A stretch of 64,000 nt of DNA from Luteirhabdus salina (GTDB taxonomy: Bacteria > Bacteroidota > Bacteroidia > Flavobacteriales > Flavobacteriaceae), in contig JALAHT010000005.1 in assembly GCA_025384855.1 (NCBI GenBank), positions 186,001 to 250,000 of the forward strand, read 5' to 3'. The notes under the pieces are model-generated. The model was not told where the DNA came from. It worked only from the letters and a program-made list of their open reading frames with translations, and searched no databases. A program made the translations under genes and the position numbers. Positions 34,652-44,057 of this stretch are shown piece by piece. Each line of letters starts with the position of its first letter. Position 1 is the stretch's first letter.

Positions 34652-37045
34652 TTATTGCTTTAGCACCTTAAAGGTTTGCGAATTTGTTTCACCCGTAAGG
34701 CGAACCAAATATAATCCTGAGGCTAAGTTCGATACATCTATGGAATTACTGCCGGATAGACTTTTTTCCTCTTGAACTAATTGCCCTTGCACGTTGAAAA
34801 TCGTCATCGAGTATTCCGACGTTTGCGTATTTATATTTAGTATTCCTTTCGTAGGATTTGGATAGAGACTAAAGCTGTTTTCAGCTACTTCAGAAGCATC
34901 GAGCGTGCTTTCTTCCACTACATTGATCTTCAAATCGTCGAAATAAAAACCATCCTCACGTTCAAAATTATCGGAACGAAGTTGAAAGCGTACTAATATC
35001 GTTTCACCCAAATAATCGCTCAAATCGATTTCTTCCAACACCCATTCGGTCTGAAAACCATCATATAATGGCTCACCAGTGGGCTGACCGTTATTCGTGC
35101 TCCCTTCATTGCTATAGTTGCCACACTGCGGAATCCAGCTAGCACCGTTATCGATAGATACCTCAAACTGTACGTAATCCCAGTTGTTTTCAATTTCCCA
35201 TTTTGCGAAAAAAGAAACATTCGCTCCAATGGCATCGGTTAAATCGACTGCATCGCTTAGCGTAATAGTTTCATTCGCGTTGTTTGGATAATTACCGCTT
35301 GGCGAATCGGTAATGGAGCTTGAAGCTGAAACAAATGTGCTCGTGGTCGTTCCCCATCCATTATTGTTGAAGTTGTCTGAAGTGCTATCGCCAGCATCTT
35401 CAAAAATAGCTGTTAATGCTCCAAATTTCTTATTTACGCGCGTACGACTCTCAAAACTTCCGTTATCCACTACCAAATCGAAGACGATGTCGTCGCCCGC
35501 TTGGGTTCCACCGGCTAAGGTATATTGAATAATACCGTCGCCTTCCTCAAGAACGGCTAACGAATTATAATTAACAGGACTACCCACCGAAGCGATGTTT
35601 GAAGAAACCGGATCGAGACTCACGGTAAAGGAACCACTTCCCGAAACGCCCAATCGCTGTACGTCGAAGGTAGTATTTATGGAAGCCTCGTCGCCTACAA
35701 AAGTAGGAGCGGTGTCTTCTACTTTTAAATAGTTGTTCACCATCTTTGCTGCCGTAAGGTTGAAGTACATCATGCTTTTGGACAATGGTATAATTTGATT
35801 GGAAGGGGGCCAAAATTCCGGACCAATCTCAGGTGTCATTGCATAAATCTTATCGTGCGTGTTCACCGTTCCATACATAAAATCGTCGCTATCGCCGGCG
35901 GCTGGATATAATTCTGAAGATAGAATGTTGTTCATGCTATTTCTAGAAACTAATTCGGAAGAAATCCCTACGAACAAATCGTTTTCTGCGGTAGTTTCAT
36001 TTTCAGCATAGCCGTAGGGATACAGCAATAAATCGCCGAAGGTGTGATTGTTAAGTGCCATTACGAAATCGTGATTCTCCACGAACCATTTAATGGCTTG
36101 ATTTTCCACTTCTGAAAAGGGGGCAGGACCATGGTAGGTTTCAGCGTTTGGATTTCCAGAAGCTCCTTCTCCGCCCCAAGTATTGTTGGAAGGATTTCCA
36201 TTTATGTAATAATCATAATTTCGGTTGTTATCGACCCCGTTACCGTTTTTTCGGTTTTTTCTCCAGAAGCCACCGCCATTCGGGTCGGTCTTTTCATTAT
36301 ATAAATAGCCATCAGGATTTACGACCGGCACGAAATACAATTCGGTGTTGTCGACTATCCCTTGAATTTCAGGATTGCTATCATAATTCTCCAAAAGGTA
36401 CCACATGTAAAACACCAGTTGAGAAAGGGAAATCGGTTCCCGAGCATGGTGAATTGCCGTATATAGAATTTGCTGCTCACCCTCCGAGTCGCTATCAGGG
36501 TTATCGCTAATCTTCACCCATTGAATACCATTTCCACCAATGGACGGTGTAACGCTATTATCGGGCTGTCCTTCCGTTAAAAAGTCATGAATATTAGCTC
36601 GTGTCGTAATAAGATTGGGATACGCTGCCTTCATTTCATCCAGTTCATCTAATACTTCTTGATAGGTTAAATAGCCACCCATCGAGCCTAGTTCAAAATT
36701 ATCTGGGGTTGCATAGGTTTCTTCTGAAGTATCGCAGCTAGGATTTCTGAAAGGTGTTGGGTTTCTGTTTTGCTGAAGAAAATGAGCTTTGCTGTCCGCT
36801 ATGAGAACTTCCACCTGAAAACCAGCTTGCTGTGCGGTTTCCAATTCTGAAACAGAGAAGTCTGAAATAAGAAAATGACCGCGTTTGTGCATACCGTGTT
36901 CAACAGGAACACCGAGCGATTCCAAGGTAGCTAAATCTGCTGCTGAAGTGTAGGAGATTTTTGCACGTTGATATTTTTGTTGAACATTTTGCGCCAATAG
37001 GGAAGTGGTTGCTATCAATAGCAACAGGCATAATAGTCTTTTCAT
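34652..37045 (-). CDS. Secreted M14 zinc carboxypeptidase with T9SS sorting tail
   Basis: A 797-residue exported metallopeptidase. Signal peptide 1-18; a propeptide-like region to about 120; the M14 catalytic domain follows (about 130-430), with zinc ligands HHAREP (H-x-x-E) and the later NNHTFGDLLLYPYGY histidine, the substrate-binding NPDGYLYNEKTDPNGGGFWRKNR, and the catalytic glutamate in TPEIGPEFWP. Beta-sandwich modules follow (about 540-715), one of them MAM/immune-inhibitor-A-like (VSIDNGASWIPQCGNYSNEG and FYFDDLKINV). The end from SLYPNPTKGILNI to TFKVLKQ is a type A T9SS signal. It would digest proteins outside the cell for nutrition. It lies 50 bp downstream of purL but is functionally unrelated. 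Confidence 0.93.
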   Translation of the reverse strand: MKRLLCLLLLIATTSLLAQNVQQKYQRAKISYTSAADLATLESLGVPVEHGMHKRGHFLISDFSVSELETAQQAGFQVEVLIADSKAHFLQQNRNPTPFRNPSCDTSEETYATPDNFELGSMGGYLTYQEVLDELDEMKAAYPNLITTRANIHDFLTEGQPDNSVTPSIGGNGIQWVKISDNPDSDSEGEQQILYTAIHHAREPISLSQLVFYMWYLLENYDSNPEIQGIVDNTELYFVPVVNPDGYLYNEKTDPNGGGFWRKNRKNGNGVDNNRNYDYYINGNPSNNTWGGEGASGNPNAETYHGPAPFSEVENQAIKWFVENHDFVMALNNHTFGDLLLYPYGYAENETTAENDLFVGISSELVSRNSMNNILSSELYPAAGDSDDFMYGTVNTHDKIYAMTPEIGPEFWPPSNQIIPLSKSMMYFNLTAAKMVNNYLKVEDTAPTFVGDEASINTTFDVQRLGVSGSGSFTVSLDPVSSNIASVGSPVNYNSLAVLEEGDGIIQYTLAGGTQAGDDIVFDLVVDNGSFESRTRVNKKFGALTAIFEDAGDSTSDNFNNNGWGTTTSTFVSASSSITDSPSGNYPNNANETITLSDAVDLTDAIGANVSFFAKWEIENNWDYVQFEVSIDNGASWIPQCGNYSNEGSTNNGQPTGEPLYDGFQTEWVLEEIDLSDYLGETILVRFQLRSDNFEREDGFYFDDLKINVVEESTLDASEVAENSFSLYPNPTKGILNINTQTSEYSMTIFNVQGQLVQEEKSLSGSNSIDVSNLASGLYLVRLTGETNSQTFKVLKQ

Positions 37046-37095
37046 AGAATGGTTTTGGGTATATAGTCTATTTGAATGCTATAAACTTACACATT

Positions 37096-40000
37096 CTAGG
37101 CCCTTTCCTCCAACCATTTGCGTGCATTTACGAAGGCTTCAAGCCATGGCGATACTTCATCCGTCGCGCGATCCTTCGGATAATGCGCCCAATTCCAAGG
37201 GAAGGTAGAACGCTCCAAGTGTGGCATCATCACTAAATGGCGACCCGTACTATCGGTCATAATAGCCGTGTTGAAGTCACTTCCATTCGGATTCGCAGGA
37301 AAGTTTTGGTAGCCGTATTTACCGACGATATGGTAGTTGTCTTCCGATTTCGGGAAGCTAAATTTTCCTTCACCATGTGCAGCCCAAATACCAAGCGTAC
37401 TTCCAGCCATATTTTTCAACATCACAGAATTATTTTCCTGAATCTTCACCGAAGTGAAATTACATTCAAATTTTCCGGTATCGTTATGAAGCATTTTTGG
37501 TTTTTCGTCATGTTCTGGCGTCATCAATCCAAGTTCGATGAACAATTGGCACCCATTACAAACACCTAATGATAAAGTGTCCTCACGGTTGAAGAAATCC
37601 TTGATCGCTTTGTTTGCTTTTTCGTTATATAAAATAGCACCCGCCCAACCTTTCGCACTTCCGAGGACATCACTGTTACTAAAACCACCAACGGCGGCAA
37701 TCATTTGGATGTCTTCCAAGGTTTCACGTCCTGTGATTAGGTCTGTCATGTGCACATCCTTCACATCGAAACCGGCTAGATACAGCGCATTGGCCATTTC
37801 GCGTTCACTATTACTTCCTTTTTCACGTAGAATTGCCGCTTTGGGTTTCGGTTTGTGGATATCTAAGGAAGGTTTTTTTCCATTGAAGGTTGAAGGGAAC
37901 GTATACTGAAGCGGTTGTTTTTTATAGTTGTGAAAACGTTCTTCCGCCTTTATTTTTCCGCTTTGCTTTTGGTCTAACAAATATGAAGTTTTGTACCAAA
38001 TATCACGATACTTCGGAATGTTGAAGGATACCCCTTCTTTCTGAAGTCGAACTTCTAGTTTTTCTTCCGAAGTTACCGTCCCAATGTTGAAAAATTCCAC
38101 GCCGTTTTCGGTCAACGTTTTTTCCAATGCAGCATCGTTCTTCGCTTGAAGCACAACGCCACAGTTTTCGGCAAATATGGTTTTGGCTAAATCGTTTCCT
38201 ACCTTCGATAGGTCAATTTTTGCACCCAGTTCGGTATCGGCAAAGCACATTTCCAACAGTGTTGTAATCAATCCGCCAGAGGCAACATCGTGACCAGCTA
38301 CTATTTCATTCTTTCGGATGGCTTGTTGCAATGCGTTAAAGGCTTTTTCAACAAAAGCTGCATCGGTTACGTTGGGAGCTTCAGTTCCCACCCGATTCAG
38401 GATCTGTGCAAAACTGGAACCACCGAGTTTAAAGTCATCTTGCGAAAAGTTGATATAATAAATACTTCCTGAATTCTTTTGAAGAACAGGTTCCACCACT
38501 TTCGAAATGGCATCGCAATGTCCCGCAGCTGAAATAATGACCGTACCGGGAGAAATAACATCTTCATTTTTATATTTCTGCTTCATGGAAAGCGAATCCT
38601 TTCCAGTAGGAACATTGATTCCCAAGTCGATCGCAAAATCGGAAACACCTTGAACGGCTTCATACAGTCGCGCGTCTTCACCTTCATTATTACAAGGCCA
38701 CATCCAATTAGCAGATAGGGAAATACTTTTTAATCCTTTTTCCAGCGGCGCCCAAACGATATTGGTCAACGCTTCGGTAATGGAGTTTCGGGAACCTGCA
38801 ATAGAATCGATCAGGCCTGAAATAGGGGAGTGACCAATACTAGTGGCAATTCCGTTATTTCCTTGATAATCCAAAGCCATTACGCCACAGTTGTTTAACG
38901 GTAATTGTAACGGTCCTGCACATTGTTGTTTTGCCACGCGACCCGAAACACAGCGGTCTACTTTGTTAGTAAGCCAGTCTTTACAAGCCACTGCTTCCAA
39001 TTGTAAAAGTTGTTCAACGTATCCCTCGATGTCTACGGAAACGTAATCGGTTTCTTTGTAGTCACGTTTAATTTTTGTGTCATTCATCACCATTTTCGGT
39101 GAGCTTCCGAACATATCGGCAAGGTCGAAATCCATTGGTGTGGCACCGGTCGACTTACTTTTGAATATAAAACGATTGTCGCCGGTTACGTCACCTACTT
39201 CATACATTGGGGAACGTTCACGATCTGCAATTCTATGTAGCGTTTCAATATCTTTTTGACCGATTACGAGTCCCATTCGTTCCTGCGATTCATTTCCAAT
39301 CAGTTCCTTTGCTGAAAGTGTAGGATCGCCGACAGGTAGTTTGTCAAGGTCGATGTTTCCACCGGTTTCCTCAACCAATTCACTTAAACAGTTCAAATGG
39401 CCACCGGCTCCATGATCATGAATGGAAACAATCGGATTTTGCTCGCTTTCCACCATCCCTCGAATGGCATTCGCAGCTCGTTTTTGCATCTCTGGGTTCG
39501 AGCGTTGTACGGCATTCAATTCGATACCGCTCTCAAATTCACCTGTATCGGCAGAGGAAACGGCAGCACCGCCCATTCCAATTCGGTAGTTTTCACCACC
39601 AAGGATTACAATTTTGTCACCTTTATTCGGAGTGTCTTTTAAGGCTTGTTCTTTTTTGCCGTAGCCGATACCACCGGCTAGCATAATCACTTTGTCGAAC
39701 CCAAGTTTTCGGGCATGCTCCTCATGTTCGAATGTTAGGACGGATCCAGCGATAAGTGGCTGGCCAAATTTATTACCAAAGTCGGACGCACCGTTACTCG
39801 CTTTTATAAGAATATCCATCGGCGTTTGGTAGAGCCAATCGCGTTCGTCCATACCTTTTTCCCAAGGTCGGTTTTCTTCCAGTCGGGAATAGGAAGTCAT
39901 GTATACCGCAGTTCCTGCCAATGGCAAAGATCCTTTTCCGCCTGCCAGTCGATCGCGAATTTCACCACCACTTCCCGTTGCGGCACCGTTAAATGGTTCT

Positions 40001-40767
40001 ACGGTGGTAGGGAAGTTATGCGTTTCGGCTTTTAAGGAAATAACACTATTAAAGTCCGATTCCTGATACCAATCGGGCTTATCGGCTGTTTTCGGTGCAA
40101 ATTGAACAGCTTTCGGTCCATTTATAAAAGCAACATTGTCTTTATAGGCCGAAACGATTTCGTTTGGATGTTCCTGTGAGGTCTTTTTGATTAATTTGAA
40201 AAGGGAAGAAGGTTTCTCTTCACCATCAATCACAAAAGTTCCGTTAAAAATTTTATGGCGACAGTGTTCGCTGTTCACCTGACTAAAACCGAACACTTCA
40301 CTATCGGTCAGTTTGCGGTTAAGTTTTTCGGAGAGGTTGTTTAAATAGTCGATTTCATCATCGCTAAGTGCCAACCCTTCTTTCATATTATAGGCTGCGA
40401 TATCATCAATTTCCTTGATGGCTTCCGGTTCGATGTTTATATCGAAAATATGTTGGTCTAGGCCATTGTATTTTTGCGAAAGCATGGGGTCATGGTCGTG
40501 GCTGTCGCTTTCCGCCTCCGTAAACATTTCGATTCGTTGGATTCCTTCAATTCCCATGTTTTGGGCGATTTCGACTGCATTGGTGCTCCATGGGGTAATC
40601 ATCGTGGCCCGTGGTCCGACAAACGTACCACTTAGGGAGTCTTTTGGATTGCTTTTTGTTTCATCGGCAAAGAGCCATTGCAGTTTTGAAAGATCTTCAG
40701 GGGAAAATTCGGTATTCGATTGTACTGCGTAGATAGTGGATGAAGGACCGGAAAAATAGCGAATCAT
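37096..40767 (-). CDS. purL: Phosphoribosylformylglycinamidine synthase (large, fused form)
   Basis: A 1223-residue enzyme of purine synthesis that converts FGAR to FGAM with ATP and glutamine. It is the long single-chain type: an N-terminal PurS-like domain (about 1-140), a linker, two AIRS-like synthase halves (HCRHKIFNG, AETHNFPTTVEPFNGAATGSGGEIRD; later GIATSIGHSPISGLID and DFAIDLGINVPTGKDSLSMK), and a C-terminal glutaminase with nucleophile LGVCNGCQLFIELG and the His/Glu of PHLERSTFPWNW. All domains are intact. A -7 candidate TAAATTTG lies on the minus strand at 40801-40808. Confidence 0.96.
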   Translation of the reverse strand: MIRYFSGPSSTIYAVQSNTEFSPEDLSKLQWLFADETKSNPKDSLSGTFVGPRATMITPWSTNAVEIAQNMGIEGIQRIEMFTEAESDSHDHDPMLSQKYNGLDQHIFDINIEPEAIKEIDDIAAYNMKEGLALSDDEIDYLNNLSEKLNRKLTDSEVFGFSQVNSEHCRHKIFNGTFVIDGEEKPSSLFKLIKKTSQEHPNEIVSAYKDNVAFINGPKAVQFAPKTADKPDWYQESDFNSVISLKAETHNFPTTVEPFNGAATGSGGEIRDRLAGGKGSLPLAGTAVYMTSYSRLEENRPWEKGMDERDWLYQTPMDILIKASNGASDFGNKFGQPLIAGSVLTFEHEEHARKLGFDKVIMLAGGIGYGKKEQALKDTPNKGDKIVILGGENYRIGMGGAAVSSADTGEFESGIELNAVQRSNPEMQKRAANAIRGMVESEQNPIVSIHDHGAGGHLNCLSELVEETGGNIDLDKLPVGDPTLSAKELIGNESQERMGLVIGQKDIETLHRIADRERSPMYEVGDVTGDNRFIFKSKSTGATPMDFDLADMFGSSPKMVMNDTKIKRDYKETDYVSVDIEGYVEQLLQLEAVACKDWLTNKVDRCVSGRVAKQQCAGPLQLPLNNCGVMALDYQGNNGIATSIGHSPISGLIDSIAGSRNSITEALTNIVWAPLEKGLKSISLSANWMWPCNNEGEDARLYEAVQGVSDFAIDLGINVPTGKDSLSMKQKYKNEDVISPGTVIISAAGHCDAISKVVEPVLQKNSGSIYYINFSQDDFKLGGSSFAQILNRVGTEAPNVTDAAFVEKAFNALQQAIRKNEIVAGHDVASGGLITTLLEMCFADTELGAKIDLSKVGNDLAKTIFAENCGVVLQAKNDAALEKTLTENGVEFFNIGTVTSEEKLEVRLQKEGVSFNIPKYRDIWYKTSYLLDQKQSGKIKAEERFHNYKKQPLQYTFPSTFNGKKPSLDIHKPKPKAAILREKGSNSEREMANALYLAGFDVKDVHMTDLITGRETLEDIQMIAAVGGFSNSDVLGSAKGWAGAILYNEKANKAIKDFFNREDTLSLGVCNGCQLFIELGLMTPEHDEKPKMLHNDTGKFECNFTSVKIQENNSVMLKNMAGSTLGIWAAHGEGKFSFPKSEDNYHIVGKYGYQNFPANPNGSDFNTAIMTDSTGRHLVMMPHLERSTFPWNWAHYPKDRATDEVSPWLEAFVNARKWLEERA

Positions 40768-40924
40768 TAGGCGTTTTTTGAGGTGTTTTTTTAAAAACTA
40801 CAAATTTACATCATTTCTATGGAACAATTTCGTTTGAAATCTGCTTTCCCTTTGAAAAACATATAGCTGTGAGTTAGTGATTATTTCTATGGTTAAATTA
40901 TAGTTATGAATCCACTTTGCGCTA

Positions 40925-40954
40925 TTGGTAGACCTTATAGAAATCGTACCTTTG
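40925..40954 (+). promoter_or_regulatory. Promoter of the endonuclease/lamin-tail gene
   Basis: TTG at 40925-40927, a 19-bp spacer, and TACCTTTG at 40947-40954. The start codon follows 23 bp later. It lies inside the longer open frame, which argues for the ATG at 40978. Confidence 0.65.
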
Positions 40955-40977
40955 ACTTTCAATTTAAATCTCCCCTT

Positions 40978-42939
40978 ATGAGGAAGCTTTTTACGCTTTT
41001 AGCACTGTTAAGCAGTAGCTTTTTTCTTCACGCACAAATCGTGATTAATGAGTTGGATACTGATACCGACGGCCAAGACTTTGAAGAATTTGTAGAATTG
41101 AAATCGGATACGCCAAATGCATCATTAGATGGTTATGTACTGGTCTTTTTCAACGGATCGGAAAGCGGTGGCGATAGCAGTTATATGGCATTCGACTTAG
41201 ATGGTGCTAGTACCGACATAAATGGCATTCTAACTATAGGAAGCAGCAACGTTTCTCCCGTTCCTGAGTTTTTGATTGAACCTGCTATTATTCAAAATGG
41301 TGCGGATGGCATAGGGTTATATTTAGGTGATGTAAGCGATTTTCCGGAAGGAACCTTGGCCACCACGACCAACCTAATCGATGCTTTAGTGTACGATACC
41401 AACGATGCCGATGATACGGAGTTGATGGCTTTATTGGGTGTTTCAGAACAGATAAATGAAGGACAGGGTGGCGATCAGACTGTAAACTCCATTCAACGTA
41501 ATAACGACGGCACCTATTTTGTCGGGCTGCCTACACCAGGTGCCTTGAATGATGGAAGTGGTATCGACTTAAACGGTGTTTCGTTTACAACCAACCAGCC
41601 CGACTATCAGGAAGGGGAAGAGATGATCATCACGTTTACAACCGAGCAACCTGTAACTGGAGATTTGATTTTTGATATTACCTTATCTAATGAAACGTTT
41701 GACACCGATGATTTTTCAGGTGATTTACAGGTGGTGATTCTGGATGGTACTTCGGAAACAGCGATAACGATTCAGCTTTTGGAAGATGGTATAAACGATG
41801 GCGATGAATTTGCTGAAATCGATATTCAAACCTTACCCGCAGAATACAATCGATTGGTGGATAATGTTGAAGTATTGGTTTTGGACATAGACGGAACTAC
41901 GGCTATTTGGGGAAGCCCCTTGAATCCAACCTTTGGTTTGGTGGAAAGCACGGCTCCGGCTGGTTATTATAATAGTTTGGATGGATTGGCCGATGAAGCA
42001 TTGCGCCAAGCCATTCAGGATATTATCGCCGATGAGGAAACCGTAGTAGCACATACGTATGCAGATGTTGAATTGATGTTGAAGCAGGCCGATCAGAGTC
42101 CCTCAAACAGTAACGATGTATGGTTGTTATATACCGAACAGCCTAGAAAGAAAATCCTTTTTCAGGATCTCGGCGGAAGCAATGAAGGCTTATGGAACCG
42201 AGAGCATACCTATCCTCGTTCTCGTGGCGGCTTTTTTGAAATTGAAGAAGACCAAATTCAAGACGGAATCAACATATTTGTGGAATCTAGTGCAGACTCA
42301 CTTCGACATGGAATAAGCGATGGTCACGGACTTCGGGCGACCGACGGACCTGAAAACAGTTCTCGTGGAAATCAGGATTATGGTGAATACGATGGACCAG
42401 TAGGAAATCAGGGAAGTTGGAAAGGAGATGCAGCCAGAGCCGTTTTCTTTATGGCAGTACGTTATAATGGTTTGGATGTGGTTGAAGGAAATCCTCCCAA
42501 TACGACGGTGGGTGAATTAGGCGACCTGTCCATATTGTTGGATTGGCACGAGATGGACCCCGCAGACGATTTTGAAATGAATCGAAACAATGTGATATAT
42601 ACTTGGCAAAACAATCGGAATCCGTTTATCGACCGTCCGATTTTGGTCGAGCACCTTTGGGGCGATCTACAAGGCGTTCCCTATCAAGAACCTTTAGGTT
42701 TCGCTTCAGTTGATGAAGAAGAGGTTGTGCTGTACCCGAATCCAAATAAAGGAATCTTGAATATTCGAGGTATTCAAAATGAGGCTACTTTGACCGTCTT
42801 CACCTTGTCGGGACAAAAAGTCTTAAAACAAGAAATTTTAGAGAACCAATCAATACAGCTTTCCCTTAGCAGTGGCGTATATGTTGCGGTTTTAGTAAAT
42901 GATACCCATTCAATTGTAAGGCGATTGATCATGGAGTAA
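40978..42939 (+). CDS. Secreted endonuclease I family protein with lamin-tail domain and T9SS tail
   Basis: A 653-residue exported protein, started at the ATG at 40978 because this gives a signal peptide (MRKLFTLLALLSSSFFLHA) and lies behind a good promoter. Order: an N-terminal lamin-tail-like domain (about 20-165; IVINELDTDTDGQDFEEFVEL), a beta-sandwich (about 170-300), an endonuclease I (EndA/NucM) domain (about 320-560) with WNREHTYPRSRGG carrying the catalytic histidine and with GDAARAVFFMAVRY and QNNRNPFIDRP, and a T9SS type A tail (VLYPNPNKGILNI onward). It would degrade extracellular DNA for phosphate and nucleotides. It converges on a second endonuclease I gene. Confidence 0.9.
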   Translation: MRKLFTLLALLSSSFFLHAQIVINELDTDTDGQDFEEFVELKSDTPNASLDGYVLVFFNGSESGGDSSYMAFDLDGASTDINGILTIGSSNVSPVPEFLIEPAIIQNGADGIGLYLGDVSDFPEGTLATTTNLIDALVYDTNDADDTELMALLGVSEQINEGQGGDQTVNSIQRNNDGTYFVGLPTPGALNDGSGIDLNGVSFTTNQPDYQEGEEMIITFTTEQPVTGDLIFDITLSNETFDTDDFSGDLQVVILDGTSETAITIQLLEDGINDGDEFAEIDIQTLPAEYNRLVDNVEVLVLDIDGTTAIWGSPLNPTFGLVESTAPAGYYNSLDGLADEALRQAIQDIIADEETVVAHTYADVELMLKQADQSPSNSNDVWLLYTEQPRKKILFQDLGGSNEGLWNREHTYPRSRGGFFEIEEDQIQDGINIFVESSADSLRHGISDGHGLRATDGPENSSRGNQDYGEYDGPVGNQGSWKGDAARAVFFMAVRYNGLDVVEGNPPNTTVGELGDLSILLDWHEMDPADDFEMNRNNVIYTWQNNRNPFIDRPILVEHLWGDLQGVPYQEPLGFASVDEEEVVLYPNPNKGILNIRGIQNEATLTVFTLSGQKVLKQEILENQSIQLSLSSGVYVAVLVNDTHSIVRRLIME

Positions 42940-42952
42940 GAAAGATTTAATA

Positions 42953-42987
42953 CAAAAAAAGGCGTTCGCAATGAACGCCTTTTTTTA
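42953..42987. terminator. Bidirectional terminator between two endonuclease genes
   Basis: GGCGTTC (42961-42967) and GAACGCC (42973-42979) with a 5-nt loop, seven A to the left and a T run to the right. It serves both convergent endonuclease I genes. Confidence 0.9.
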
Positions 42988-43004
42988 TACTATATAGTTG
43001 TAAG

Positions 43005-44057
43005 CTATCGAATTATTACTTGTTTCGTAAGGGTTTGCTGTTGTTCCGATAGTGTTAGGAAATATACGCCAGACTTCACTGTAGAAACATTGATGTTTTG
43101 TTTTTCTGAGGCTTCCAGCTTTCCATCCAAAATAACTCTACCAGCGACATCAATCAAAGAATATTCACTAGGCATCCATTCTGAAACCGTTTCTACCCAA
43201 ATTGTGGTGTCGCTTGGGTTTGGATAAATTGATACTACTGTAGTATCAAATTCTTCAATATCGAAGAAATTCCATCGGTCTTCTGCCGCTGGGCCACCCC
43301 AAATTACCGTAGCAAGATAAGGATTGTCGATAAAAGGATTTCGGTTCCCATAAGCAGTTTCCAGATATGGATTACGCTGGTCTTCTATGGCACTCACGGG
43401 ATCTTCCACATTCCATTGAATAAAAAGCTGTAGCATATCCGTACTGCCTTGCGTTCCACCAGTTCCCATCAACGAGGGCAAACAGCGATCGCCATAGCGT
43501 GTATACATATACATCATCATTCGTGCAACATCACCCTTCCATTCGTCGCCTGGATACCATTCGTCGCCGCCAATCTGTCCAGCGTTTCCGCTTCCAGAAG
43601 TAAAAATACGGTTTCCTTTATCGTTATTCATTTGCTGGTCGCTCGGACGCAAATTATGGGGGTCTGCCGTAATTCCTGTGGAGCCACTGCTAGCATCACC
43701 CATTTCCGGATTCGCACGGGAACGGGCAAAAATATGTTCGCGATTGTATTCGCAACCGCCACCACCAAAATCATCTTTGTCTCGCGTACGATCTGTAGTA
43801 CAATTTCCATCCGAATCATTATATCCATATACCAACAAAACCTCCGTAGGGTTTGAAGGATTTTCGTCCATTAAAAAGAAGGCATCTTTCACATCATCGT
43901 ACGTAAAGACATCATTATCGATATCGATCTTGTCCTGTAATTCAAAGTAAAGATCCTGTCCTGTCAGCGTAAGGTTTACATCATCGTAATAGGCTTCTTG
44001 TGCCGTTGCGACAAGGGTTATTAAAGTGAAGGAGAGGTAAAGTACTTGTTTAAGCAT
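43005..44057 (-). CDS. Secreted endonuclease I with T9SS sorting tail
   Basis: A 350-residue exported nuclease: signal peptide about 1-19, endonuclease I domain (about 25-255) with the histidine motif YNREHIFARSRANP, LRPSDQQMNNDKGNR, WKGDVARMMMYMYTRYGDR and GNRNPFIDNPYLATVIWG, and a T9SS type A tail starting SIYPNPSDTTIWV. It lacks the lamin-tail and beta-sandwich modules of its convergent neighbour, so the two are not simple duplicates. The start codon overlaps the end of the methyltransferase gene by 1 bp, which suggests co-transcription despite unrelated function. Confidence 0.92.
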   Translation of the reverse strand: MLKQVLYLSFTLITLVATAQEAYYDDVNLTLTGQDLYFELQDKIDIDNDVFTYDDVKDAFFLMDENPSNPTEVLLVYGYNDSDGNCTTDRTRDKDDFGGGGCEYNREHIFARSRANPEMGDASSGSTGITADPHNLRPSDQQMNNDKGNRIFTSGSGNAGQIGGDEWYPGDEWKGDVARMMMYMYTRYGDRCLPSLMGTGGTQGSTDMLQLFIQWNVEDPVSAIEDQRNPYLETAYGNRNPFIDNPYLATVIWGGPAAEDRWNFFDIEEFDTTVVSIYPNPSDTTIWVETVSEWMPSEYSLIDVAGRVILDGKLEASEKQNINVSTVKSGVYFLTLSEQQQTLTKQVIIR

